Assembly (NCBI GenBank): GCA_018385275.1
Contig: JAHAZM010000033.1
Location: forward strand, 1-33,313
Origin: Eubacteriales bacterium
GTDB lineage: Bacteria > Bacillota > Clostridia > Christensenellales > MB2-83
Direction of reading: 5' to 3'
DNA length: 33,313 bases
Below, in pieces: positions 8,773-15,307 of this stretch. The translations under genes and the position numbers were made by a program. The notes under the pieces were generated by a model. That model saw only the letters and a program-made list of their open reading frames with translations, was not told the DNA's origin and did not search any database. Within the stretch, counting starts at the first letter, position 1. The number at the start of each line of letters is the position of its first letter.

Positions 8773-8804
8773 AAAAAAAGAACGCCCGAGGGCGTTCTTT
8801 TTTT
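8773..8804. terminator. bidirectional terminator between aquaporin and gerAB
   Basis: GAACGCC/GGCGTTC stem with a CGAG loop, flanked by seven As on one side and seven Ts on the other. It can serve both convergent genes. Confidence 0.9.
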
Positions 8805-8811
8805 AAGCGAT

Positions 8812-9807
8812 TTATCGCGCGGTCGCGCGCTTGCGCCGGAGCAGGGCTTCCGTAACGGCCAGATAAACCGGCAGCGCCGCGGCGGCGGCCGCCGCGATCA
8901 GACAGATCGTCCGTTCCGGCAAAAACTCTTTGGCCGTCAGCAGCAGGGCCGTCCCCGTCACGATCGCCGCCGGGATCGCCGTCCCCGCCATCGGCGCGGG
9001 TTGGCCCGGGGTCGGCCGGGCGTTGAGCCGCGACAGCGTCAGCAGGAGCAGCGCCGTCAGCAGCAGATCCGACATGGCCGAAATGGCCGCCACCGCCGAT
9101 TCGACGCGCTCGAGCGCGCCGGGCACGCCCGCGGCGCGGATCGCGGCGGTGAACGAATACGGTATTCTCTCCGCCAGCACGGGGCCGAGCACGGCGTGAA
9201 CGGCCGTGACCGCCGCCGTCATCATCAGCCCCGCGGCCCCTACCGTCAGCGGAAGACGCTTTCCCGCGTCCGAAACGAACACCGGCACGGTCAGCGCTGT
9301 CGCGAGCAGCGCCAGCGGCGCGCAGATCCCGTCGAGCACGCCGCCGGTCGGAACAAGATTATATACGTCGAAATACTCCGTGCAGAGCAAAAAAGTCCCG
9401 ACGAAGACCGCGGCCACGACCGGCACGGTCAGTTGACCCAGTCTCCCGAGAGCGGCGATCCCGCCGCGGGCGACCCAGAACGCCGCGACGGCCATCAGCA
9501 TGACCAGCACCCAAAGCGGCGCGTCCGGCAGCAGGGTCTCCCGGACACGACAGGCGAAGCTCCTCAGCTCCGAGGCCGCCGCCAGCGCCAGCACGGCCGT
9601 CAAAACGAGCCGCGCGATCCCGCCGCCGGGCAGCGCGGACAGACGTTCCGGCAGCGCGCGTCCCCGGGCGAAAAACGCCGTAAGGCCCGTCGCCGCCATC
9701 GCGGCCAGCAGACAGCCGAGCGGAGCCGTCGCCCCGGGCAAAAACCGCAGCGCAGCGGAAAAAACCGCCGCGAAGAAAAGCAGACAAAGCGGACGCGCGC
9801 CGGTCAC
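8812..9807 (-). CDS. gerAB: GerAB-type spore germinant receptor subunit B
   Basis: The product is a 331-residue integral membrane protein with about ten hydrophobic segments, matching the GerAB/APC-transporter-like subunit of spore germinant receptors. A conserved-looking T-E-Y-F-D-V-Y-N-L-V-P segment lies in the middle, as in GerAB proteins (F-x-N-L-x-P). The ATG at 9807 overlaps the stop of the gerAC gene by four bases. In the receptor, subunit B sits in the spore inner membrane and takes part in germinant recognition alongside A and C. It is the last gene of the operon and ends at the shared terminator. The family call rests on operon context plus topology; the germinant is not predictable. 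Confidence 0.88.
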   Translation of the reverse strand: MTGARPLCLLFFAAVFSAALRFLPGATAPLGCLLAAMAATGLTAFFARGRALPERLSALPGGGIARLVLTAVLALAAASELRSFACRVRETLLPDAPLWVLVMLMAVAAFWVARGGIAALGRLGQLTVPVVAAVFVGTFLLCTEYFDVYNLVPTGGVLDGICAPLALLATALTVPVFVSDAGKRLPLTVGAAGLMMTAAVTAVHAVLGPVLAERIPYSFTAAIRAAGVPGALERVESAVAAISAMSDLLLTALLLLTLSRLNARPTPGQPAPMAGTAIPAAIVTGTALLLTAKEFLPERTICLIAAAAAAALPVYLAVTEALLRRKRATAR

Positions 9808-10721
9808 GGTTTCACCTCCATCACAACGGGAACGAGCTTCCAGTCCTCCGGAAACGCGCCCGTGCTCAAACGGATCCGTTCGGCCACGTCCAGACAGTCC
9901 GCGTCGGCGCGCTTCAGCGCTTCATAAACGCGCCGCGCCGTCCCGACCGTTTCTTCCGCGGCGGAAAAAATCAGCTCTCCGTTTTCCCAGCGCGCGCCGG
10001 CGGCGAGCAGTCCGTTGAAAACGACGCTTTCTCCTTCGTCCAGACGACCCGCGTACCGGCCGCCGGAAAAGAGCGCGAGCCCCCCGAGCGTGAACCACAT
10101 CGGGCCGTCCTCGGTTTCCGTGTCGATGCTGCCGGGACCGGTATGCGCCTGCAGGATCGGCAGCGCCACGCCGTCGGGCGTCCGCGTGAGACGCACCGCC
10201 GTTTTCAGGAGATTGGTCAGTCTCGTCGTGGAATTCCGCGGCGCGCCGAAGCGCAGCGCCTCCAGCTTCTGCGACAGAAAAAGCCCCTTTTCCACCGAAG
10301 CGGCCATCATCTCTCCGGCCGACCCGGCGTCGAGCACGAGCAGCTCCGCGTCGAGTCGGACGTCGCGGTTCGTCAGGAGCGTGGTCGTCAGCTCGATCAG
10401 CGCGTCGCCGGCGCTTTCTCCGAGGATAAAGTAAGACGCGAACCCCCAGAACGGCGGCTCGTCCGAATAGGCGTACAATCGTTCCATCGCTTCTCCGATC
10501 GTCGGCGCCATACTCTGAAAGCAGACCGCCACGGGTTTTTCCGCCCCGGCCGTACCGCCCGGCTCCACCGCCGTGACCGTCAGCAGGTAATTCCCGTCCT
10601 CCCGATCCAGCCCCGCGACCCGGATCATCGTCATATGATCGAGGTTGCCGCGCGGGACCGCGCACCCCGCGCTCAACAGCACCGCCGCCGCGACGAACAG
10701 CGTCAGGAGCCCGCGCTTCAA
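9804..10721 (-). CDS. gerAC: GerAC-type spore germination lipoprotein
   Basis: The start is a TTG at 10721, overlapping the gerAA stop by four bases (TTGA), which gives 305 residues. Longer upstream starts would lie inside gerAA and would bury the signal peptide. Residues 1-19 form a lipoprotein signal with lipobox L-S-A-G-C (C20). The body follows the GerAC pattern: an early V-A-G-L-D-R-E segment, then a P-P-F-W-G-F-A-S-Y-F-I-L-G-E-S stretch and a C-terminal domain ending in V-M-E-V-K-P. It is shorter than most GerAC proteins of about 370-400 residues. The lipoprotein would face the outer side of the spore inner membrane and complete the A-B-C receptor. Confidence 0.9.
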   Translation of the reverse strand: MKRGLLTLFVAAAVLLSAGCAVPRGNLDHMTMIRVAGLDREDGNYLLTVTAVEPGGTAGAEKPVAVCFQSMAPTIGEAMERLYAYSDEPPFWGFASYFILGESAGDALIELTTTLLTNRDVRLDAELLVLDAGSAGEMMAASVEKGLFLSQKLEALRFGAPRNSTTRLTNLLKTAVRLTRTPDGVALPILQAHTGPGSIDTETEDGPMWFTLGGLALFSGGRYAGRLDEGESVVFNGLLAAGARWENGELIFSAAEETVGTARRVYEALKRADADCLDVAERIRLSTGAFPEDWKLVPVVMEVKP

Positions 10722-12139
10722 CGGCGCACCTCGTCGACCGGCTTCAGTTCGTCCGGGCGATAGCGCTGACGGCCCATCAGATCCCGAACCATCGCGTCGC
10801 GGCCGCGATAGACCCCGGCGGCGGTAAAAGGCGACAGGAAATTCACGCCCAGCGTTTCGGCGCGGCACAAACAGGACAGCAGGAGCATGAATCCGAGAAA
10901 GACCCCGGTCAGTCCGAGCAGCGCCGCCGTCACGACGAAAACCGCCCGCCAGAGGCGCACGGCGTTGGCCAGATCCTGATTGGGGATCGTATACCCGGCC
11001 ATGGCCGTAAACGCGATCAGCACGACGATCACGGGCGAAATGATTTTGGCTGTCACGGTGGCCTGCCCGACGACGACGGCGCCGACGATGCTGACGGCCG
11101 AGCCGAAATTCTTCGGCAGACGGAGTCCCGCTTCGAAGAGCACTTCGAACGCGACGAGCATGATGAGGATCTCCTCGAGCGTCGTGAACGGCACGCCGAC
11201 CTTGGCCGCCTCGATGGAAACGGCCAGCTTGCGCGGGATCATCTCGGGATTATGGATCGCCATGGCGGTATAGAAAGCCGGCAGCAGCAGCGTGACGACC
11301 AGGCAAACGAAACGGAGCACCCGCAGCAGGGAGCCCATGACCGGCAGATCGGCGTAATCCTCCGGCGCCTGCATACACCGCAGCAGGGTCGCCGGCAGGA
11401 TGAACCCGAAGGGCAGTCCGTCGACGAGCAGACAGACGCAGCCCTCCAGCAGATCGGCGGCCAGCTTGTCCGGCCTTTCGGTATAAAGCATACTCGGCAG
11501 GAGCCTCCGCCCGAACATCGCCTCCTCCAGCGCGCCGGTCGTCAGCACCGCGTCGGTACGCACCGAAAGCACTTTTTCCCGCACCCGCCGCCGCAGGTCC
11601 GGGTCCGCGATCCCTTCGCACCAGACGATATCGACCGCCGTGCGCGTCCGCGCGCCGACGGTCAGCCGTTCAAAGCGCAGATCTCCGCCGCGGATGCGCG
11701 TGCGCAGCGTCGCGGTATTGGCGCGCAGCGATTCGACGAAGCTGTCCTTGGCGCCCTTGGCGACGTTCTCTTCTTCGGGCGGGCCCACGGCGCGCGCCCC
11801 CGGCTGCGCCAGATCGAACCCCCAGCACCGTCCGCTTTCCCCGACGACGAGCGCGTGTCCCCGGCCGAGCCGTTCGACGGCCTCGCGGACGCTCCGGCAC
11901 TCCTCCGGCGCGGGCGCGTAAAGCTGTCCGCTCCCCACCAGCACGTCAAATCCCCGCGCGTCGCAGCGCGAAAACGCCCCCTCGCGCTTCATCGGCTCGA
12001 CGAGCAGCGTTCCCACCGACGCGGCCGGCACCAGTCCCTCGATATACAGGATCTCCGCGCAGCAGCCCGCCAGCGCCACCCCCGCGCAGGCGACGTCCTC
12101 CGAGCGTCCGAGGCGCTCCAGCAATTCTTCGCTTTTCAA
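10718..12139 (-). CDS. gerAA: GerAA-type spore germinant receptor subunit A
   Basis: The likely start is a TTG at 12139, five bases after GGAGG, which gives 473 residues. The in-frame GTG at 12160 has no ribosome site. An N-terminal soluble region of about 230 residues contains the family patterns G-A-K-D-S-F-V-E and L-Y-T-E-R-P-D-K, then E-G-C-V-C-L-L-V-D-G. It is followed by five or so membrane helices and a short basic C-terminal tail (M-G-R-Q-R-Y-R-P). Subunit A is the receptor core that responds to nutrient germinants. Gene order A-C-B with 4-nt overlaps at both junctions resembles gerK operons rather than the A-B-C order of gerA. Confidence 0.92.
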   Translation of the reverse strand: MKSEELLERLGRSEDVACAGVALAGCCAEILYIEGLVPAASVGTLLVEPMKREGAFSRCDARGFDVLVGSGQLYAPAPEECRSVREAVERLGRGHALVVGESGRCWGFDLAQPGARAVGPPEEENVAKGAKDSFVESLRANTATLRTRIRGGDLRFERLTVGARTRTAVDIVWCEGIADPDLRRRVREKVLSVRTDAVLTTGALEEAMFGRRLLPSMLYTERPDKLAADLLEGCVCLLVDGLPFGFILPATLLRCMQAPEDYADLPVMGSLLRVLRFVCLVVTLLLPAFYTAMAIHNPEMIPRKLAVSIEAAKVGVPFTTLEEILIMLVAFEVLFEAGLRLPKNFGSAVSIVGAVVVGQATVTAKIISPVIVVLIAFTAMAGYTIPNQDLANAVRLWRAVFVVTAALLGLTGVFLGFMLLLSCLCRAETLGVNFLSPFTAAGVYRGRDAMVRDLMGRQRYRPDELKPVDEVRR

Positions 12140-12214
12140 AAAATCCTCCGCCCCTTTCACGGCTATTGTGGAAATATTTTTCGGAAAATATACCCGCGAA
12201 AGAAAAATACCCGC

Positions 12215-12243
12215 TTTACAAGCGCCGTGCCATCGGCTATAAT
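12215..12243 (+). promoter_or_regulatory. promoter of the rubrerythrin-rubredoxin operon
   Basis: TTTACA (12215-12220), a 17-nt spacer and TATAAT (12238-12243). No PerR-like palindrome was seen around it. Confidence 0.75.
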
Positions 12244-12305
12244 TGAACCAGCGAACGGCGCTCTTTTCCGGAGGCGGCCGTCAGAAAAATACGGAGGATA
12301 CTGCT

Positions 12306-12848
12306 ATGAAAAAATTTGTCTGCAAAGTCTGCGGCTACGTCCATACCGGCGAGACCGCGCCCGCGTCCTGCCCTGTCTGCCACGCGCCCGCGTCCAAATT
12401 CGAGGAAATGAAGGACGAACTGAACTGGGCGTCCGAGCATAAGATCGGCGTCGCCGCCGGCGTCAGCGAGGACATCTATAAGGATCTGCAAGCCAACTTC
12501 ACGGGCGAGTGCACGGAAGTCGGCATGTATCTGGCCATGGCCCGCGTCGCGCACCGCGAAGGCTATCCCGAGATCGGCTTGTATTATGAGAAGGCCGCCT
12601 GGGAGGAAGCCGAGCACGCCGCGAAATTCGCCGAGCTCCTCGGCGAGGTCGTCACCGACTCCACCAAGAAAAATCTCGAGCTGCGCGTCGATGCCGAGAT
12701 CGGCGCCACCGCCGGCAAGACCGATCTGGCCGTCCGCGCCAAAGCGCAGAACCTCGACGCCATCCACGACACCGTTCACGAGATGGCCCGCGACGAGGCT
12801 CGTCACGGCAAGGCTTTCGCCGGTCTGCTGAAGAGATATTTCGGATAA
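12306..12848 (+). CDS. reverse rubrerythrin (peroxide reductase)
   Basis: The product is 180 residues. The ATG at 12306 follows GGAGG by 8 nt; an earlier in-frame ATG would ignore this site. The rubredoxin-like iron site is N-terminal (C6-x-x-C9 and C22-x-x-C25). The ferritin-like di-iron domain follows, with E68/E71, E101-x-x-H104, E131 and E164-x-x-H167 as the likely ligands. The rubredoxin-first order defines the reverse rubrerythrins of clostridia, which reduce hydrogen peroxide with electrons from NADH through rubredoxin. The next gene encodes a rubredoxin, its natural electron donor, 15 nt downstream. The protein is cytoplasmic and serves oxygen tolerance in an anaerobe. Confidence 0.95.
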   Translation: MKKFVCKVCGYVHTGETAPASCPVCHAPASKFEEMKDELNWASEHKIGVAAGVSEDIYKDLQANFTGECTEVGMYLAMARVAHREGYPEIGLYYEKAAWEEAEHAAKFAELLGEVVTDSTKKNLELRVDAEIGATAGKTDLAVRAKAQNLDAIHDTVHEMARDEARHGKAFAGLLKRYFG

Positions 12849-12863
12849 AAGGAGGATCCCGCG

Positions 12864-13016
12864 ATGAAATACGTCTGCCCCTGCGGTTACGTCTATGACG
12901 AGGCCCTCGGAGATCCGGACGGCGGCATCGCCCCCGGCACGAAATTCGAGGATATCCCCGCCGACTGGGTCTGCCCCGTCTGCGGTTTGGGAAAAGAAGA
13001 GTTCGTTCAGGAATAA
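12864..13016 (+). CDS. rubredoxin with a shortened first iron-binding motif
   Basis: The product is 50 residues, starting at ATG 12864 behind GGAGG. The body is textbook rubredoxin: [16 protein letters not shown] and D-W-V-C-P-V-C-G. The first metal motif reads V-C5-P-C7-G, that is C-x-C-G, where most rubredoxins have C-x-x-C-G. The second motif (C36-x-x-C39) is normal. The four Cys should still bind one iron, but the first chelate loop is one residue shorter. It probably passes electrons to the rubrerythrin encoded just upstream in the same operon. The gene is too short to be picked up by many length filters. Confidence 0.93.
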   Translation: MKYVCPCGYVYDEALGDPDGGIAPGTKFEDIPADWVCPVCGLGKEEFVQE

Positions 13017-13022
13017 CGGCTG

Positions 13023-13056
13023 CAAGCCGGGCGTCAGCCCGGCTTGTTTCTTCTGC
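13023..13056 (+). terminator. terminator of the rubrerythrin-rubredoxin operon
   Basis: CAAGCCGGGC and GCCCGGCTTG form a perfect 10-bp stem with loop GTCA, followed by a modest T-rich stretch (TTTCTTCT). Confidence 0.8.
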
Positions 13057-13065
13057 GCAAAACGC

Positions 13066-13094
13066 TTGACCCCGCTCCGGCGCCGTGATAGAAT
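13066..13094 (+). promoter_or_regulatory. promoter of the GlsB/YeaQ-like gene
   Basis: TTGACC (13066-13071), a 17-nt spacer and TAGAAT (13089-13094). Downstream at 13102-13116 a small perfect inverted repeat (TGAACC GGA GGTTCA) lies in the leader. Confidence 0.75.
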
Positions 13095-13140
13095 CAAAGC
13101 GTGAACCGGAGGTTCAAATTAACGGAAACAGGGTGTTGTT

Positions 13141-13386
13141 ATGCTTTGGAAATTACTCGTTGAGATCCTGCTCGGCGCGCTGGCCGGTTTTGTGGCCAAC
13201 AAGCTCATGAAGGGAAACAAAAAAGGCTTCTGGCTGACGGTGCTGCTCGGCGTCATCGGCGGTCTGGTCGGCGGTTTTCTCGGAAACCTGATCGGCGTCG
13301 GCGGCGGCTGGGTCACCGGTCTGCTGCTGGCCATCGGCGGAGCCTGCCTCGTCATCTGGCTTTTCCGGCTGATCTTCAAGAAATGA
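13141..13386 (+). CDS. GlsB/YeaQ/YmgE-family small membrane protein
   Basis: The product is 81 residues with three closely spaced Gly-rich membrane segments. The family pattern is visible: G-A-L-A-G-F-V-A-N-K-L-M-K-G, then G-F-W-L-T-V-L-L-G-V-I-G-G, then G-G-F-L-G. Members are small stress-linked inner-membrane proteins, sometimes labelled transglycosylase-associated, whose molecular job is not established. It is transcribed alone from its own promoter and ends at a strong terminator. The ribosome site is weak (AGGG, 7 nt before the ATG). Confidence 0.85.
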   Translation: MLWKLLVEILLGALAGFVANKLMKGNKKGFWLTVLLGVIGGLVGGFLGNLIGVGGGWVTGLLLAIGGACLVIWLFRLIFKK

Positions 13387-13393
13387 TCCCGAC

Positions 13394-13431
13394 AAAAAAA
13401 GCGGTCATGCCTGCGCATGACCGTTTTTTTT
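13394..13431. terminator. bidirectional terminator between glsB-like gene and fucosidase
   Basis: CGGTCATGC/GCATGACCG 9-bp stem with loop CTGC, flanked by A7 on the left and T9 on the right. It serves both convergent genes. Confidence 0.92.
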
Positions 13432-14650
13432 ATTCCACTTCTCCCTCCGCGACGCGGACGACGAGGTCTTTGCCTCCGGTATAACAAGTACAGCGGAACG
13501 TGACGGCGTCGCCGTTCTGTGTGAAAGCCGGCCCCGTATCCTCGTCCGTCCACCGGACCGACCGGAGCGTGCCGTCCACCCCCGTGAAACGCTTGTCCAC
13601 GGGGCTGCCGCTCACGTCGAACCGCGCCGTCAGATCGTGTATGAAAAAGTACCGTTTATTCCCTTTCCGCAGGACGAAATCCTTGCCTTCGCCCGCCGCG
13701 CCGTCGGGCGCCGCCTCATAGAGACATCCGCCGACGCCCCGGGTCCATTCCCCGATCCCGGCCAAAAGAGCCTCCTGCATCGGCGGCAGCGATCCGTCGC
13801 CCCGCGGGCCGATATTGAGCAGATAATTGGCGCCTACCCGGCGGCAGGCGGCCAGCATTTCGATCAGCTCGGGAAGCGATTTGTAGCGCAGGTCGCCGGC
13901 GCTGTATCCCCAGTGCTCGTTCATCGTCTGGCACATCTCCGCGGTCAGGTATTTTTCCGCGCCCTCGCGCCGGATCGGTACGGGCCGCGCCTGCTCGAAC
14001 GTCACGCTGTCGATCTCGCGGTGACCGGTCTTCCCGCCGTTGCCCGTGCCCAAGTTGTTGACGATGACGGCCTCGGGCTGCCAGCGGCGGATGACGCCGT
14101 AAAGCGCGTCCTCCTCCCAGTCGTCGTCCGGTTTCCACCATTTCCCGTCGAACCAGAAGCCGCCCACCGGCCCGTAACGCCGGCACAGGATCTCCACCGA
14201 ATCCCGCAGATAGCGCAGGTACGTCCTGAAATCCGTTTCGAAGCTCTTCTCCCGCCAGTCCACCAGCGTATGATAGAAAAACGGCACGACGCCCTCGGCG
14301 CGGGCCGCGTCGACGAACTCGCGCACCAGATCGCGCCCCGCCGCGCTGTGCGGCGCGTCGAAATCGTTCAGTCCCCGCGTATCGTAGAGCGAAAACCCGT
14401 CGTGATGCCGGGTCGTCAGCACCATATAGCGTGCTCCGGCCTCGCGGGCGGCGCGCGCCCAGCGGCGCGGGTCATAGTTTTCGGCGGTAAAGCGCTCGCT
14501 CAGCGCGTCGTACTCCTCGCCCGGGATCGGCGCGTCGTGCCGGATCCATTCGCCCTTTCCCAGCAGGGAATACAGCCCCCAATGCACAAAAATGCCGAAG
14601 CCCATTTTTTCAAAAGCCGCCACACGCGCGCTCGGTACCGGTACGGACAT
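13430..14650 (-). CDS. GH29 alpha-L-fucosidase, cytoplasmic
   Basis: The product is 406 residues, starting at ATG 14650 behind GGGAG. The N-terminal catalytic barrel carries the GH29 marks: F-V-H-W-G-L-Y-S near residue 21, T-T-R-H-H-D-G-F near 79, and the W-F-D-G box, in which D168 is the expected nucleophile. The K-Y-L-T-A-E-M-C stretch and a nearby W-G-Y follow near residue 240. A short beta domain closes the protein. There is no signal peptide, so it probably acts inside the cell on small imported fucosylated sugars. No sugar transporter is adjacent. At about 400 residues it lacks the extra carbohydrate-binding domains of longer GH29 enzymes. Confidence 0.92.
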   Translation of the reverse strand: MSVPVPSARVAAFEKMGFGIFVHWGLYSLLGKGEWIRHDAPIPGEEYDALSERFTAENYDPRRWARAAREAGARYMVLTTRHHDGFSLYDTRGLNDFDAPHSAAGRDLVREFVDAARAEGVVPFFYHTLVDWREKSFETDFRTYLRYLRDSVEILCRRYGPVGGFWFDGKWWKPDDDWEEDALYGVIRRWQPEAVIVNNLGTGNGGKTGHREIDSVTFEQARPVPIRREGAEKYLTAEMCQTMNEHWGYSAGDLRYKSLPELIEMLAACRRVGANYLLNIGPRGDGSLPPMQEALLAGIGEWTRGVGGCLYEAAPDGAAGEGKDFVLRKGNKRYFFIHDLTARFDVSGSPVDKRFTGVDGTLRSVRWTDEDTGPAFTQNGDAVTFRCTCYTGGKDLVVRVAEGEVE

Positions 14651-14683
14651 ATCGAGACTCCCTTCCGTCTTTATTCTGAGGCT

Positions 14684-14712
14684 ATCGTATCATATCCCGC
14701 CGCCGAAAGCAA
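14684..14712 (-). promoter_or_regulatory. promoter of the fucosidase gene
   Basis: On the minus strand TTGCTT (14712-14707), a 17-nt spacer and TACGAT (14689-14684). Confidence 0.6.
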
Positions 14713-14733
14713 GCGTATTTCCGCCGCCGGGAC

Positions 14734-14762
14734 TTGAATTTTCGCGGCGAAAGCCTTATAAT
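14734..14762 (+). promoter_or_regulatory. promoter of the HTH regulator-vWA operon
   Basis: TTGAAT (14734-14739), a 17-nt spacer and TATAAT (14757-14762). It diverges from the fucosidase promoter, whose -35 is about 20 nt away. Confidence 0.8.
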
Positions 14763-14767
14763 GAGAT

Positions 14768-14783
14768 TGTCACATCCTGTCAC
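14768..14783 (+). promoter_or_regulatory. direct repeat TGTCAC x2, possible operator
   Basis: TGTCAC occurs at 14768-14773 and 14778-14783, exactly 10 bp apart, starting six bases after the -10 box. One helical turn of spacing near the transcription start suits a regulator binding site, perhaps for autoregulation by the HTH protein. This is an inference from position. Confidence 0.4.
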
Positions 14784-14835
14784 TTTACTTTTGCCGTCCC
14801 GGGATGATAGGATAAACGAGGAAAGGGGAACACGC

Positions 14836-15303
14836 ATGCTCAAAGACAAACTGAGATCCCTGCGACTCCGCGCCGGCATGACGCAAGACGATCTGGCCGC
14901 CCGCCTTTACGTGTCGCGCACGCTGGTCACCAAATGGGAAACCGGCCGGCGCGTCCCGGGTCGGGCCCTTCTGCCACAGTTGGCCGAAGCGCTCGCCGTC
15001 CCCGTATCGGAGCTGGAGGAAGCCGGCGAACTGACCGAGCAGGACGAGCTGGCCGACGTGGCCGCCCGGCTGCCCGAGTCGGACGCGGACGAGGATCTTC
15101 TCGTCCGGCAAATGGCGCGGCGCATCTCCGTTTTCCTGCGTTCCCTCCCCAAAAAAGACCGGGATCTGTTTCTCCGGCGCTACTATTACCACGATTCCGT
15201 AGCCGCCGCCGCCCGTTTCACGGGCCGGACGGAAGCGGACGCCGCCGACGCCCTGCGCCAAACCCGGCAGGCGCTGGCGGAGCAATTGGAAAAGGAAGGA
15301 TGA
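14836..15303 (+). CDS. XRE-type HTH regulator with sigma-like C-terminal domain
   Basis: The product is 155 residues, starting at ATG 14836 behind AAAGGGG. Residues about 4-60 are a clear XRE helix-turn-helix (L-R-L-R-A-G-M-T-Q-D-D-L-A, then V-S-R-T-L-V-T-K-W-E). After an acidic linker, residues about 88-152 look like the region-4 half of an ECF sigma factor (L-P-K-K-D-R-D-L-F-L-R-R-Y-Y-Y, then a second helix pair). No sigma region 2 is present, so it should not act as a whole sigma factor. The next gene starts 4 nt downstream and encodes a single-pass membrane protein, the arrangement usual for a sigma factor and its membrane partner. The membrane protein may control this regulator; that is inferred. 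Confidence 0.8.
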   Translation: MLKDKLRSLRLRAGMTQDDLAARLYVSRTLVTKWETGRRVPGRALLPQLAEALAVPVSELEEAGELTEQDELADVAARLPESDADEDLLVRQMARRISVFLRSLPKKDRDLFLRRYYYHDSVAAAARFTGRTEADAADALRQTRQALAEQLEKEG

Positions 15304-15307
15304 TACG

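Noticed and set aside
12161-12214. Forespore sigma-G promoter for gerAA
   Set aside because: An AT-rich stretch with GTATATT is present, but no convincing pair of -35 and -10 boxes could be fixed, so no feature was called.
12215-12300. PerR-type operator for the rubrerythrin operon
   Set aside because: Looked for because of the peroxide role; only the promoter TATAAT is present, without the palindrome.
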